Assembly: GCA_037833965.1 (NCBI GenBank)
Contig: AP031358.1
Coordinates: 19,476,001-19,540,000, forward strand
From: Marchantia polymorpha subsp. ruderalis
Lineage: Eukaryota; Streptophyta; Marchantiopsida; Marchantiales; Marchantiaceae
Direction: 5' to 3'
Length of the DNA: 64,000 bases
Shown here one piece after another: positions 51,364 through 63,185 of this stretch; the first letter of the stretch is position 1; every line of letters begins with the position of its first letter. The translations under genes were made by a program, and so were the position numbers. The notes below the pieces were generated by a model that made no database searches, was not told the origin of the DNA, and worked only from the letters and a program-made list of their open reading frames with translations.

Positions 51364-51912
51364 ATGCAATTGACAAGCATATGTTTAAACCCTCATGTAA
51401 TATACAACTCTGAAAATTCTTCCTTGCAGTTTTCACAAGAAGAAGTCTTTGACAATCTTTGCCATGTCAATCGCAGAGTTATGTTTCAGAAGAAGATTAG
51501 TTTTCAGTCAAGCTATCAAGATGACTTTTTGAGTATAGAGTGTTCATATTATCTTTTTGCAAGTCTCACCATGATGAATTCCCTTCACTTGACACGTGGG
51601 GGTGGTCACCTTGAACTTCTATACGTATCCCTCAATGATTCTTCTGTTGTTGCACGACGAACGTCCAACAACTGTATGATGGAGCGGAATTCAAACTACG
51701 ACGTGTGGTCTTTCTCAGGTAGTATCTGTGCTCAAACAAGAGAGCAATTGAAACTAAATGCACAATGTCCAATCTGTGAAGCTCAGAGATTCGTAGTTCA
51801 TGTAAATCTGCTTCTGGCCTTCCTTTGTATTACCAGAAGATTTCACAAGATTCCTTGGGTGGCCTTAATCCAATTCGAATGCATCTTACAGGTAAAAACA
51901 AATTGTAAATAA
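51364..51912 (+). CDS. Unrecognised 182-codon frame with a weak protein-kinase-like stretch
   Basis: The first 60 nt belong to the duplicated 3' flank shared with gene 2 (63205-63265), so the start Met is doubtful. Past about 51430 the sequence is unique to this copy. It includes SSVVARRTSNN, then MMERNSNYDVWSFSGSICA. This recalls the end of a kinase activation segment and the DVWSFG of subdomain IX, with the glycine replaced by serine. No DFG or HRD motif is present. The likeliest reading is a degenerate kinase-domain fragment inserted behind Roco gene 1; a chance ORF is also possible. Confidence 0.25.
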   Translation: MQLTSICLNPHVIYNSENSSLQFSQEEVFDNLCHVNRRVMFQKKISFQSSYQDDFLSIECSYYLFASLTMMNSLHLTRGGGHLELLYVSLNDSSVVARRTSNNCMMERNSNYDVWSFSGSICAQTREQLKLNAQCPICEAQRFVVHVNLLLAFLCITRRFHKIPWVALIQFECILQVKTNCK

Positions 51913-53411
51913 ATCTCTGTCCTGTGATGTTGTAAAGTTGTAGATGCGTCATGATAGTTTTTCGTTCCGCATTCTTCGCGATACAATATGATAACATGCT
52001 TGTGCTGGCCATGATCTCAGCACATTTTAAATCGCTAGCACGGTCAGAACTGTCACGTGGCACGAAATCTCTTGCAATTGGACTGCACGCGGACGTTCAG
52101 TTATAGAGACTGTTTAGGTCTAGGACAAATTTTTTTAACGCAATTGTAAATATTCTATTGCAATTATATTGTGTTATATTATATTATATTGCAATTATAT
52201 TTGTGTCATCTTTATGAGTGTAGGATACTTTGCACGTCTAAGCTTGTGTGAGCATAAGGGTTTGTTATTTATTCATTGAATTAGAGTTTCAAGTTACCAT
52301 GTGAATGCAATAATTTCAAACAACTACAAAACTTTAGTGAAGTTATTCTACAATGAATACTTGTAAAATTCAACAATTTTGACTGGTGAAAACTGTGAGA
52401 ATACACAACAAAGTAATCAAATAACATCATGTAAAAAAACCATATTAAGTGATTTCTCATCAGAGCTGCTTGTAATCTTTTCCAGATAACTGTTTTAAAT
52501 ATTTGGCTGTATTCTCACTCAAATTAAAAATGAAATGGTGAAATTATCAATGGGTTATAACATGATTTTGTCATCAGCATTTCATCTCTTCATGGGTCAT
52601 TCAAGTTGAAAGCAAAATGCATCTAGAGTTTTGATGTGTCTAGTATGTTCATCTTCTACTCAAAAAAAGTACTTGGGGGCTCTGATAACCTTTTTGTCCC
52701 AAATTTCGTATTTAAGTGGTAAATATCTACCATTTTATATCATTAGTAAAATTTATATTAAAATATTCTTAAGTTACATTAATCTTGATGATGCATCTTA
52801 ATAAAAAAACCCAAGAATCAAAGCCCCAAAAGTACAAAAGCAACTGAAACATCTGAAGAATCTAATAGTCAAAATCTCTGAAGCAATTAAGATATATTAT
52901 GAGAAACATAATACTTTCACTTTTAATGAATAATTAAATCATTGTCAGCTAACATTGAGCATATGAAGAATATTTCAAGTCATGTGTACAACACAATTTG
53001 TCTTCAGTTGCAAGCAATTTCCAAAAATGTAACTTCTTCAGAAAATTTACGTTATCCTTAGCCAGGATCATGCTGGTTCTCAGCGACGCGATACACAAGC
53101 AAGAGTGTTATCAGCACGGACGAAATTCGATTTGAAGTGTTTGAAGTGTAAAGACCTCCAGAATCTGGAACTAGAACTGTGCATGCGTTCACATGCTTGA
53201 CAGTTGACTTAGAAGAACAATCACACCAGCAGTTGAGAGCCTCGAGTACTAGTATACTCTGTACACAGTTCTTCGATATCATAGTTAGTAAATTCCCAAA
53301 AAGCTTATGAGTTTTTTCTGAACCTACAAGTTATTTTCAATTAAGTAAACAACTGTTCTGGGTCAAAAGTAAGAAAAAATTGTAACATGCTAATTACACC
53401 AAGCTGACTAC
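51913..53411. other. Spacer between the Roco units
   Basis: AT-rich non-coding DNA with a short TATTATATT-type repeat near 52160-52190. From about 53060 it becomes homologous to the duplicated spacer blocks at 45600 and 57040. No gene was recognised. Confidence 0.5.
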
Positions 53412-54310
53412 GCATGTGCCACTCAGCTGTCAAAATACTTCCACTTGCTCGAATAGATCAAACATCCCAGATAGATGGATTAATAAAGAAGAAATTTGTA
53501 ATTTAAGGTGTCAGTGTGACATCATCGAGTATATCATCACAACTGACTTTGCTGACGCTGCTTTGCTGGCAACGTCGTGCAGGTCTGCAAAAACGGCAGC
53601 ATACCTGTTTCTGGTGGCGAGATTGGTGATGCGGTAAGGTTTGAACTGGTGAACAGCCTGCCATCAATTGAGCTGGTGATTTCTGTTTGCACGTTCATTC
53701 ATTGTGACTTTGAGAATTCAACAAAATCAGTGGGTCCGCCATGGACCCACTAATTTTGGACAACCTAAAAGTCAAAAGAAAAAAAAATGGTGAAGATTCC
53801 AGAAAGGTTTGTAGTTTTTACTATAGCACTGAGGGACGGTAGACGGACTGCTCACTTCAATACATTGGACAAAGTCATCCATCAACACTTAATGCTCTTC
53901 TTAATGCAGCTGTTCATGGATTGTGGACAAAGTCACACAGCTGAGAAAATGAAAAATGGGACATCCGCGTCTTCGGACAGGGTCGTGTCTCTTGTCGGGC
54001 CTGCAAAATGTAGCTGAATACAACACCGAAGCCACTGCACATAAAAGTCGTGAACTTGGTGCTGGAAATTGCACTGGATTCCCGATTGGAACAGGGAAAA
54101 AATTGTGCAACAGAATCTCCTGACTCCGGTTGTCTTTTCCATGGATTGAGATTTTTACAAGATGCGTGTAAGAAGGAGGTTCCCATTGTAACAGCATTGT
54201 CATGGTAGATGACGTGATCTTATAAAATATGATAAGATGCTAAATTTTCTGCTAAATGCTTTGAGATTCAACGCCAAGAAAACCTCAACCAGCATATCCA
54301 GACAAAACAA
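53412..54310. repeat. Partial promoter module plus spacer block copy
   Basis: 53412-53540 is a truncated promoter-type module (ATGTGCCACTCAGCTG to CATCATCGAG). It breaks off and is followed, from 53690, by the block related to 43960-44600. The join shows an internal deletion of the module and the AT-rich block in this copy. Confidence 0.6.
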
Positions 54311-54487
54311 AACATATTTTGGCGGTAACAAGAAAGTAACCACAGTACATGGCAAATAACCAGATCATGCTGTTTCTGTCGTCTTCTGTACCAACAAAGT
54401 AACCACAGTACATGACAAATAACCTGATCATGCTTTTTCTGTCCTCTTCTCTACCAAGCGATAAGCAAGCAAGAGTATTCTTAGCAC

Positions 54488-54561
54488 GATCAAAATTCGA
54501 TAACGATTTCATGTTTGTGGTCTGTAGACTACAAACATGAAATCGTTTTCGAATTTTGATC
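54488..54561. repeat. Near-perfect inverted repeat with arms of about 36 bp
   Basis: Left arm 54488-54523 starts GATCAAAATTCGATAACG and the right arm 54526-54561 is its reverse complement with about two mismatches and almost no loop. A third, direct-sense partial copy follows at 54569-54600. The single-copy form of this sequence is found at 45640-45680, so the palindrome arose here by inverted duplication. Confidence 0.8.
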
Positions 54562-54810
54562 GAACGTTATCGAACGATTTCATGTTTGTAGTCTACAGAC
54601 CTCCAAACTGTGCATGCATTCACATAATTGACAGCTGGGGTAGAAGAAAAATCATACCAGCAGCAGTTGATAACCTCGAGTACTGGTATCCTCTGTACAC
54701 AGTTCTTCCATATCATAGTTAGTAAAATCCCAAAAGCTTATCAGTTTTTTCTGAACCTACAAGATATTTACAATTATCTACACAAGGGTCACGCTTGTTA
54801 CACCAAGCTG

Positions 54811-55197
54811 ACTAGGCATGTGCCACTCAGCTGTCAGAATACATCCACTTGCTCGAATAGATCAAGCATCCCAGATAGATGAATTAATAAAGAAGAAAGT
54901 TGTTATGGAAGTTGTCAATGTGACTTCATCGAGCATATCATGACACTGACGCAGTCCCCCACATTTCCTCTCCGCTTGCACAACAAAGTCAAGATCTACT
55001 TTAACGTTCTAACACAATTGTCCAATCATAGAGTAGGGACGAACACACTTTTTGAGTTAAAATATTGATCGCTCACTCTTTTCAATGACGAGATCTGATT
55101 GAAGACGGTGCATGCTTTTTCCTCACACTACCGATCGAAAGGTCTATCTTCCCGTGAGTCTTGATGCAGCTAGATTCGCAGTCTTTACATTACAAGC
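54811..55197. repeat. Roco-locus promoter-type module, copy C (orphan)
   Basis: It has the same landmark order as copies A, B and D. Like copy A it is followed by the AT-rich block and not by a gene. A frame at 55112 matches the start of the upstream ORF of the other copies (MLFP, then LDAARFAV) and then diverges. Confidence 0.75.
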
Positions 55198-57020
55198 TTA
55201 CACAAACGTTAAAAACTACTGTGACTATTTTTTCTCAACGTTGGATTATTGTCTTGGGTTATATTTTTGCGAGGGAAGTAAAAAAAATACATCATTTGAT
55301 ATGAATGAGATTTCAAATGCAATTATAGGTGAGATAAAAGATTTGAGAATAGTGGTGACAAAGGGATACACATAGCAGCATAACACGGAAAGAGGTCCAA
55401 GTTGAACTGGCATGAATAACATCCGATACTTAGGAATTAACTAGAAAACGATTTCAAGTCATTGAAAATCAAGTTAATTTCTTGTTTTGAATGAAAAAAA
55501 CATATAAGTTCACTCACATGTATTTTCATATAATTTTAAATAGTGAAAAGACATGCAATGAATCATCAATCAATGTTTGGAATTTATTTGGCCCAACGTA
55601 AATGAAAATGAAAAATCTTTGACGTAAAAAATTAAATGCATAATCACAAGAACCGATACAAAAGCATGAAGAAAATATTAGTTTCTCATTAAATTTGAAG
55701 TTTAAATACACTTACAAAAATAATGTAGTGTTTTGAAATAAGTCACCAGTTATTGAAACACATGATGGAAAATAATAAAGAACATTTAAAAATTTGTCAA
55801 ACCTCAACGAGGGCAAATTTAACAGGATAGATAGGAATGTGCTTTTAATCACGTAAATAACGTGAAATACAAATAAGCTAACGTTATTTGTTTGAAAATC
55901 AAATACACCATCATCATCAGTAACAATACTGACTTTATAAATAAATTTAAATCATCTGAAAAGTTTCTTGAAAGATTGCTCTCAATGATTAGAAACAACA
56001 AATAATTAAAACAGAAAATATCAATTTCACTTTCGATGTTTGTATCATTTGAGTTCTTAAACAGCATAATTTTTCTTTGGAAATGAATTTCGAATAAAAA
56101 ATCAATGACCATGTATTTTAGATCCAGATATATTTTTTTACAAAATACATATTAATTATTGACACATAACTTTGATTGAGATTTAATTTTTGATGTCCAT
56201 AGATATTATCCTAATCCAAATTTTTCATTATGTATACTAAATATAAGATTCAATTTTGAAATAAAACTTAAAACAAAGCTAGATTTGTTTTCAAGAATTG
56301 TTAAAATTTTTCTAATTTTTAAAAAATTTTAATCAATTATACATCAAAATACTTGAAGAAAAAAATTTTAGTGAACAAAATGTACATGTTGAAATTTAAG
56401 CTATCATAAAAAATTTGAATATATGAATGATATTGCATTGCTTGCTATTTGCAAGCTTCTTTTTTGATGTGTTTTTTTAAAAATACCTTTAAACTATGCA
56501 ACTTCAAATTTCTGAGTCAATAATTTGAATTTGAAAGATTATTCTGTCTTTTATATAAAACTATCGGCAATGCAATCAGAAATATACTATTCGGATTTAT
56601 ACTGAAACATCCTCTCATTCTCACTAACATCCCTAAATCCAAAATCTTCATGTATAAAACAAGTAAAAAATATAAATTCTCTAATAATTATTTGAAAATT
56701 TATATTCTTCTATTTTATTTGAATTAATTAAATTTTTTTTTGTGATAATAATCATATAATTTAAATGCACAAAAATATTGAAATATAAAAGTAACTATCT
56801 TAAAAAGTATTTTTTGGCAACATATCATTCATTCACATAATCAACATATTTAGCTTATTCATATTTGCATTGTTTTACTATTAGAAAATTGGATCCATTG
56901 CAATAGGATTACGTTGAGATCGTGAAGGCCATGCTTAAAGTGACCAGGCTGTCATCTTAGCAGCACGAATTCATCATGCGATCTCTGTATTCAAGGTCAT
57001 TCATTTTGGCTTTGCAAACT
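55198..57020. repeat. AT-rich duplicated block, copy 2
   Basis: Collinear partner of 42115-43990. It is slightly shorter and ends in the same ATTACGTTGAGATCGTGAAG region before breaking off at about 57025. No coding-like content. Confidence 0.75.
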
Positions 57021-57270
57021 TACAAAAAAAAGACCTCCAAACTGTGCATGCATTCACATGCTTAAAGTGACAGCTGGGGTAGAAGAACAATCATACAGTT
57101 GATTACCTCGAGTACTGGTATCCTCTGTACACAGTTCTTCGGTATCATAGTTAGTGAATTCCCAAAAAGCCTATCAGTTTTTTCTGAACCAAGAAGTTAT
57201 TTACAATTATGTACACAACTGTTCTGGGTCAAAAGTATTAAAAAACGTAACATGCTTATAAGACCAAGCT

Positions 57271-58265
57271 GACTATGCATGTGCCACTCAGCTGTCAGAA
57301 TACGTGCACTTGCTCGAACAGATCGAACATCCCAGATTTATGGATTAATAAAGTAGAAAGTTGTAATGGAAGTTGTCAACGTGACGTCATCGAGAATATC
57401 ATCACACTGACGCATTCATCCACGTTTCCTCCCCCACGTTTCCTCTCCGCTTGCACAACAAAGTCAAGATCTACTCTGACCTTCTAACACCACGTTCCAG
57501 TCACAGAGTATGAAAGAACACGATCTTTGTGTTCGAATGTTGTCATTACGTTGATCGCTCACATGATTCAATGAGAAGATCTGATTGAAGAGGATGCATG
57601 CTTTTTGTTCACGCTAGCCATCGTAGGGTCTATCTTCCCGTTGGCCTTGATACAGCTAGATTCTCAGTCTCCCAGTACAACTGTGCATGCAGTTCTTACA
57701 CAACTCAGGCTTCGTCACATCTGAGATGTCTGCAATATCATGCATTCCATGACATACTGCTTTCACATCACACTATCTTTCCTAATAACTTGATTCCAGA
57801 TCCTCCTGCAGAGCTATCATCTTGTCGACTTAGCTCGGTCACCAGTGCACATCAAACCCTTCTCTCTCCCTTATACCTTTCGATAGACGTGAAGTCTTTT
57901 TTTGCCACACGATCTACGATTTAGCTCGGAACCAGAATCGTGGTCTTCTGTGTTCATTTTGAGTCCCATCGCTTATCCCGAGCTCGAGCAGCCTTATACT
58001 TCCACTTTGCCCAATATCCCTGAGTTTATGGTGATTGCTGATGATCCGCGCATCGGCAGATCTCGGAGTGATATTTGTGTCGCTACTTGTTCACAGTGCA
58101 AGAAGTCTCATTCCCCAGCAGATCAATTTTCTTCGGGAGAACCGCGATTTCGGATTGAGGAGAGGGACTCCGGCGGTTACATTTCGAGAGGAGGAGGAGG
58201 AGGAGAGAAAGGAAGGTGCAGGTGCGTCCATCATCAGTCACGCTGCTTAACTTGCGACACGGGAA
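57271..58265 (+). promoter_or_regulatory. Promoter module D and 5' leader of Roco gene 2
   Basis: The module at 57271-57690 and the following 575 bp match the flank of gene 1 and end at the gene 2 start codon. A (GAG)n-rich patch at 58183-58216 is specific to this copy. An in-frame TAA at 58248-58250 precedes the ATG, which supports the start chosen at 58266. Confidence 0.45.
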
Positions 58266-61200
58266 ATGGAGCTTCCCTCCACCATCCTGGACCTTGTACA
58301 TCGTCTGGAAGGACAAGGCGAGCCTATGAAGGAGCTTCCCGATTTAAGCGGGCCAGAATTTCTGGAGTTCTTTCCGACTGGAAGACTCTTGCTCGATGAT
58401 CACTCGACTGCAGGACAAGTGCGCAGTCGAGTGCTGAAGGCCATCGGCAGTTGCAACACCTTTGAATATCTGAACGTAGAAGATATTTTTGGTGGAGATA
58501 TATCGAGGTTGACGGCAAGGGAGTGGGACGTAGTTTTCAGAGGTTTCAGATCTAGCACTGTTCTACGAATGATAAGCGTTTATCATTTGAAATGTAATTC
58601 AGAGGAAGTGAAGACCTTGGAAAACTTGTGCTTACAGCTGGGGAGAATTCTGGAGTCCTCTAGTGTAACAGAGCTGAAACTGTACAATTGCAGATTGAGT
58701 GCCAGATGTTTCGCGAAGCTTGCCTCAGAAGTACGAGGTTCTAGTTCTAAACTCCAGTATTTAGAACTAGAGGACGCGTGGGAGGACTCGAGTGCGGTGA
58801 AGCATGTGGCTGACATAATCGAGAGTGCTCCTCTATTAGAAACGTTGCGTTTAGGCGGCTATTATAACGTTGAGGAGGATGAAACCGTTGGAATCCTGTC
58901 CCAGGCGTTGATCAAGAGCTCGTCCCTGAAAGAATTGGACTTAGGAGGTGGGGTGAAGTGGGGAGCTGCCTTGTTGCTGAAAGCATTGGCGGGAGACGAT
59001 GGCAACCGATCCATTGAACGTGTTCGGCTGTGGCGTATGGATAGAATCGGAGACTTTTTGAAGGAGCTTTTTTCTTCCAGCGCATCGTTGAAGGAAGTGG
59101 AGTTGCCCCACTTCCGAATGCGTCCTGAGGAAGTGCAGCAGCTCGGCGAAGTCATACGTGACAATTCTATAGCGACAACTATACTTGCTAAGTTTGACGC
59201 GGAATTATTTGACTGGGCTTCAATAGAAGCTCTTGCGCGTTCTGCTAGCTCCGATGTCAAGGACCCCACACTGGAGCTTGAACTCTATACTACTAGGGAA
59301 GATGAAGTGATATCATCATTAAACCTATTAGGTAGGGTACTGTGCGGGGAAATCAAATCTGTAAAATCTCTGAGTATACGGGAGGCGTATAAAAAAATAA
59401 TCACTTTCAGTATCCTCCCGATGAATGGGAATACTGGAGAAACTTCAGCAGTCCTGAAGAGATTGGGATTATCTGTTCGAAGCGAAGATCTTTCGAAGGG
59501 AGTATGGGAGGAGCTGCTTCGGTGCATGCGAGGGAACCACCTCACTCACTTGGATTTGTCTGACTCCCAACTCGACGAGGAGGCGTTCAGGGACCTGATG
59601 GGGGTGCTGCAAGGGAACCACCTCACTCACTTGGATTTGTCTGACTCCCAACTCCACGACGAGGCGTTCAGGGACCTAATGGGGGTCCTGCAGGTGAACT
59701 TGGCTCTCCAGGAAATCGACGTCTCACGAACATGGTGGGAAAGTGACGGAAAGGCGGCGCAGATTCAACAGGCCCTGCAGCAGAACAAGGAGCGGGCCGT
59801 CTACATGTCCGTGTTCCGAGAAGCGAACTTAACATTCGGAGATGCAAAAGCTGGCCGACTCTTCTTATGCGGCTGTCCTCGAGCAGGTAAGATGCGCTGT
59901 AAAGTCTCAATCTTTTCCTGAATGTAGGCCAACTAGCAATCTATGGTTTAACATTTCTAAAACTAAGATTGACACTACAAATGCTATTTTGATCTATATA
60001 TAATGATGCGTGTATACAAACAGTAACGGAAAGAAAAAAAAATCAAATATGTAAATCATTAATTATGTAACTTCGATTATTTTGGTGATTTTTTCTTTTT
60101 TCAATCAAATTTATCTTCACATATAGAATCAATATCATGTCATATTGTATTTCAAGAATATCAATTCAAAGCATTTGTGAAGATATCGTTCATAACAAGC
60201 TCTGTATTTTGTGAATTTTTTTTCCAAAATGCAGGCAAGACTCAATTGCGTCAAACCTTGATGAGGATAAATCAAGGCAAAAGCTGGCTAGACAATAAAT
60301 GGGAGAAATTGTCTGGAACCAAAGGCATTGAGGTGGAGTTTTTGGTAAACAATGACAATATGCAAATCTCAGTTTGGGATTTTGCAGGACAATGGATTTT
60401 CCGTACCCTTCAAACTGTACTCTTCTCTCAAACCTACAATTTTTGTGTTTTTCTTTTTGTGTATAGCACTTTATGTGAAGAAACATCTTCAACCAAACCA
60501 GAATCTTGTTTCAGAACTGAGTTGGAAGAGTGGTTGAGTTTTATCACATCTAGCACCAAGGTCACGGGGCGTGATCTTCCCCAAGTTATTGTTGTGATTT
60601 CTCACAAGGATAAATTCAAATCTAGCTTTTTGAGTTTGGCTCACCCCATAGTGGAAGAATTGACTAAAAGATTCACAAAATTTGTGGATCTTCGCCCTAT
60701 TCAAGAGTGTTTCTATGTGGATGCTCGGAAGAAGAAGCAAGTTAGCTCTCTTAACAGACACATAATTGAGACTTTCCACAAGTTGTTGAGTGAGAAATCC
60801 CCACAGGTTCCGGAATTGTGTTTACAACTCACCTCTCTCTTGATTACAAACACCAAAGAGAACAAAAGTTTTCCTTTGTGGACATCCCAAAAGTTTTATG
60901 ATTTCTGTGTTCCCACCTTGAAAAAATTCATTCCATCATTATCTGCTCATCTTGATGATCATTCCAAGATCATTTTTGAATCTATTATATCCTATTTGAA
61001 TGATGTTGGATCCATCATTTACATCCCCAACCTTGATTACATCATTGTAGATCCCAACTGGCTCACTAATACCTTCTTGGGTGAGCTGATAGCTCTGGGT
61101 CAAAACTTTCAAGCTCAAGAGCCAGAGTCTTCTTATAGAATGAGCTCATACGCAAGCAAGGACGGATTTGTGAGCGAGGTTGTCTTTGCTGGACTGATAG

Positions 61201-63185
61201 AGAAGTTTCTGAGAAAGCAACCACGCTTTCAACATGTAGATAGAAAGGTGCTTGAAAACATTCTCATCAATTTAGATTTTTGTTTCAAACTGGAAGATTC
61301 TTCTCAGTATTTCATTCCTTCCTTCATCCCTGAGCATGCAAGCAAGGAGGAACAGAATCATGGAGAAGGGGCCCACGCGAAGTCGATGGATTGGGAAAAC
61401 AGAGGTGACACTCCACAGTTTGTCGGCATAAGGATTCAATGCAAAGATGAAAGAACAATGTCCCTGACTGCTGCTTTTTTTCCACGCTTCCAGGTGAGGT
61501 TCAATCATGAATTCATAAACTTAGTGAAAACATTGTATGTGCCAAGTTCTAATTGTAATTAGCTTATGATGAAGCGAATGTTTACTTTTCATTAATTGTG
61601 ACAAATTATTCGAATGTCTCACTAGAGATTTACCAAATTTCTATGATTGTAGATGTTCATGAGACGCAAGTTGATATCCGAGGAGATGGGTGCTTCTGAG
61701 GAGAATGTTATCTGCTCTCGACATTATCTACGACTTTTCCATGACGGGCATCAGATATACATCGAGCACGTTCAGAGTGAAAAGTACTCCACATGTGTAG
61801 ATGTTCTGATGTTATGCTCCAGTCAGACGTCCAAGGAGAAGGCTATTACATATGTGAGGAAACATATCGTCCAGGAGTTGATATCATTTTGCGCATCACC
61901 AAAAGGCTGTCCCGGGGTGGTGTTAGTGTTCGGTTTGATCCAAACTTTTTGCGTGGAGATGTTGATTCCGATTCATCTGAGAACAACCATTCTGATCGAG
62001 AAGCTGAAATTGGACTTCAAAAATAGCATCAATGAAAAACTTGAAGAAATGCCGGTGGAAAGGTCGCACTTGATGGAGAAGGAAGAGTTGTTTCACTATG
62101 AGCACTGTTGGCCTCCGATTAGAAGATACACCGGCCAAATATCTGAACTAGCAAGGGATTTGTTGTGGGAGAGCGATGTGGATGCAGTTGTGAATGAGAT
62201 TCGACAGGAACGAATTGAAGAATTGAAGTCATTGCAGGAAGGTTTACTTAGAGTGGACAATGATTTGACTAAGTGTTATCCTGAAGCTGAAAACATGGTT
62301 AGCTACTCGAATTTTCCCCAGATGAAAGACCGCAAACCATCCACATCCAGGTACTTGAGTCGGGCCAGCACAAGTGTGGAGAATCGTTCGACTCGACTTC
62401 TATTGTTCAATATCGACCCGCTAGAAGAAAAGCTAGTACAAAAGGTTGATGGTTTGGAAAGAAAGATGATACAGAAGGTTGATAGTTTGGATGAGAGATT
62501 GAGATCAGTGAATAACACTCTGGAGAAATTGGAGATGAAGATGGGACATATACTCTCTGTGCAACAAGAACTGCAGTCAACGTTGATTGTCTTCATGTCT
62601 AAGGTGGATAGGATCATTGGCTATTCGCAAGCGTTTCAGCAGGGGAATACGCCCAAACGACCTTACGTTACGGACGATGTGGGATATTTATATAGGTTGA
62701 GTGCAGGTCTGCATGTCGGGACAATTGTTCGATTACACTTGATGTGTGAGTCGGTGACTGGGTTTCACTTTGTCAAAGATCAAGAAGGGTTGAAGTTACG
62801 ATTGGATTTGGACAAGTGGGGGTTGATTCGGAAAACTATTGAAATTTCATACAAAGTCATATATTATGCTGCAAAGGCTGCACTGACTAAGTTCTGCAAG
62901 TTGGGCGATGTGATTCCGGCCTGGGCAGATTTGGAATCAGATATAGTTAAACTAGATGTTAGCAGTGAAGATCGCAAGGCAGTTCTAACAGGTGGGGATA
63001 GCCAGGAGCTGCAAGATGCATGGTTGAGGATTCAGCAAATTCTTGCGCCTGAGCTTCAAAATCGCTATTCCAAAATCTTCAAATTGTATCAGGTGAAGTA
63101 TGTGAGTTTAGAAAAAGGTAGGCATGCATGGGTGTGCGAGAAGTGCATGAGTAAAGGCCTTCGTTGTGGAATTTTGACATGTTAG
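58266..63185 (+). CDS. Roco gene 2: intact LRR-Roc-COR protein with coiled coil (TORNADO1-type)
   Basis: Three exons, 58266-59886, 60235-61493 and 61653-63185 (TAG), total 4413 nt or 1470 residues. The LRR domain spans about residues 60-510 and includes a duplicated 27-residue repeat (GNHLTHLDLSDSQLDEEAF). Roc follows with G1 GCPRAGKT (536-543), G3 WDFAGQ (588-593) and G4 SHKDK (663-667). COR lies at about 730-960, with SYLNDVGSIIYIPNLDYIIV and VDPNWLTNTFLGELI. Exon 3 holds a basic region, a coiled coil at about 1225-1275 (heptads in LERKMIQKVDSLDERL) and a C-terminal domain ending in CEKCMSKGLRCGILTC. Intron 1 is phase 1 and cuts the codon of the last P-loop glycine. In Roco proteins nucleotide binding by Roc controls COR-mediated dimer state; the plant members lack a kinase. 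Length is close to that of Arabidopsis TORNADO1 (about 1380). The role of this copy is inferred only. Confidence 0.88.
59532..59693 (+). repeat. 81-bp tandem duplication encoding one LRR unit
   Basis: 59532-59612 and 59613-59693 are nearly identical; the few changes include D-E to H-D in the encoded loop. Each copy encodes 27 residues, one full LRR period. Gene 1 has a single such unit at 48261-48341, so the extra repeat arose in gene 2 after the duplication. Confidence 0.9.
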
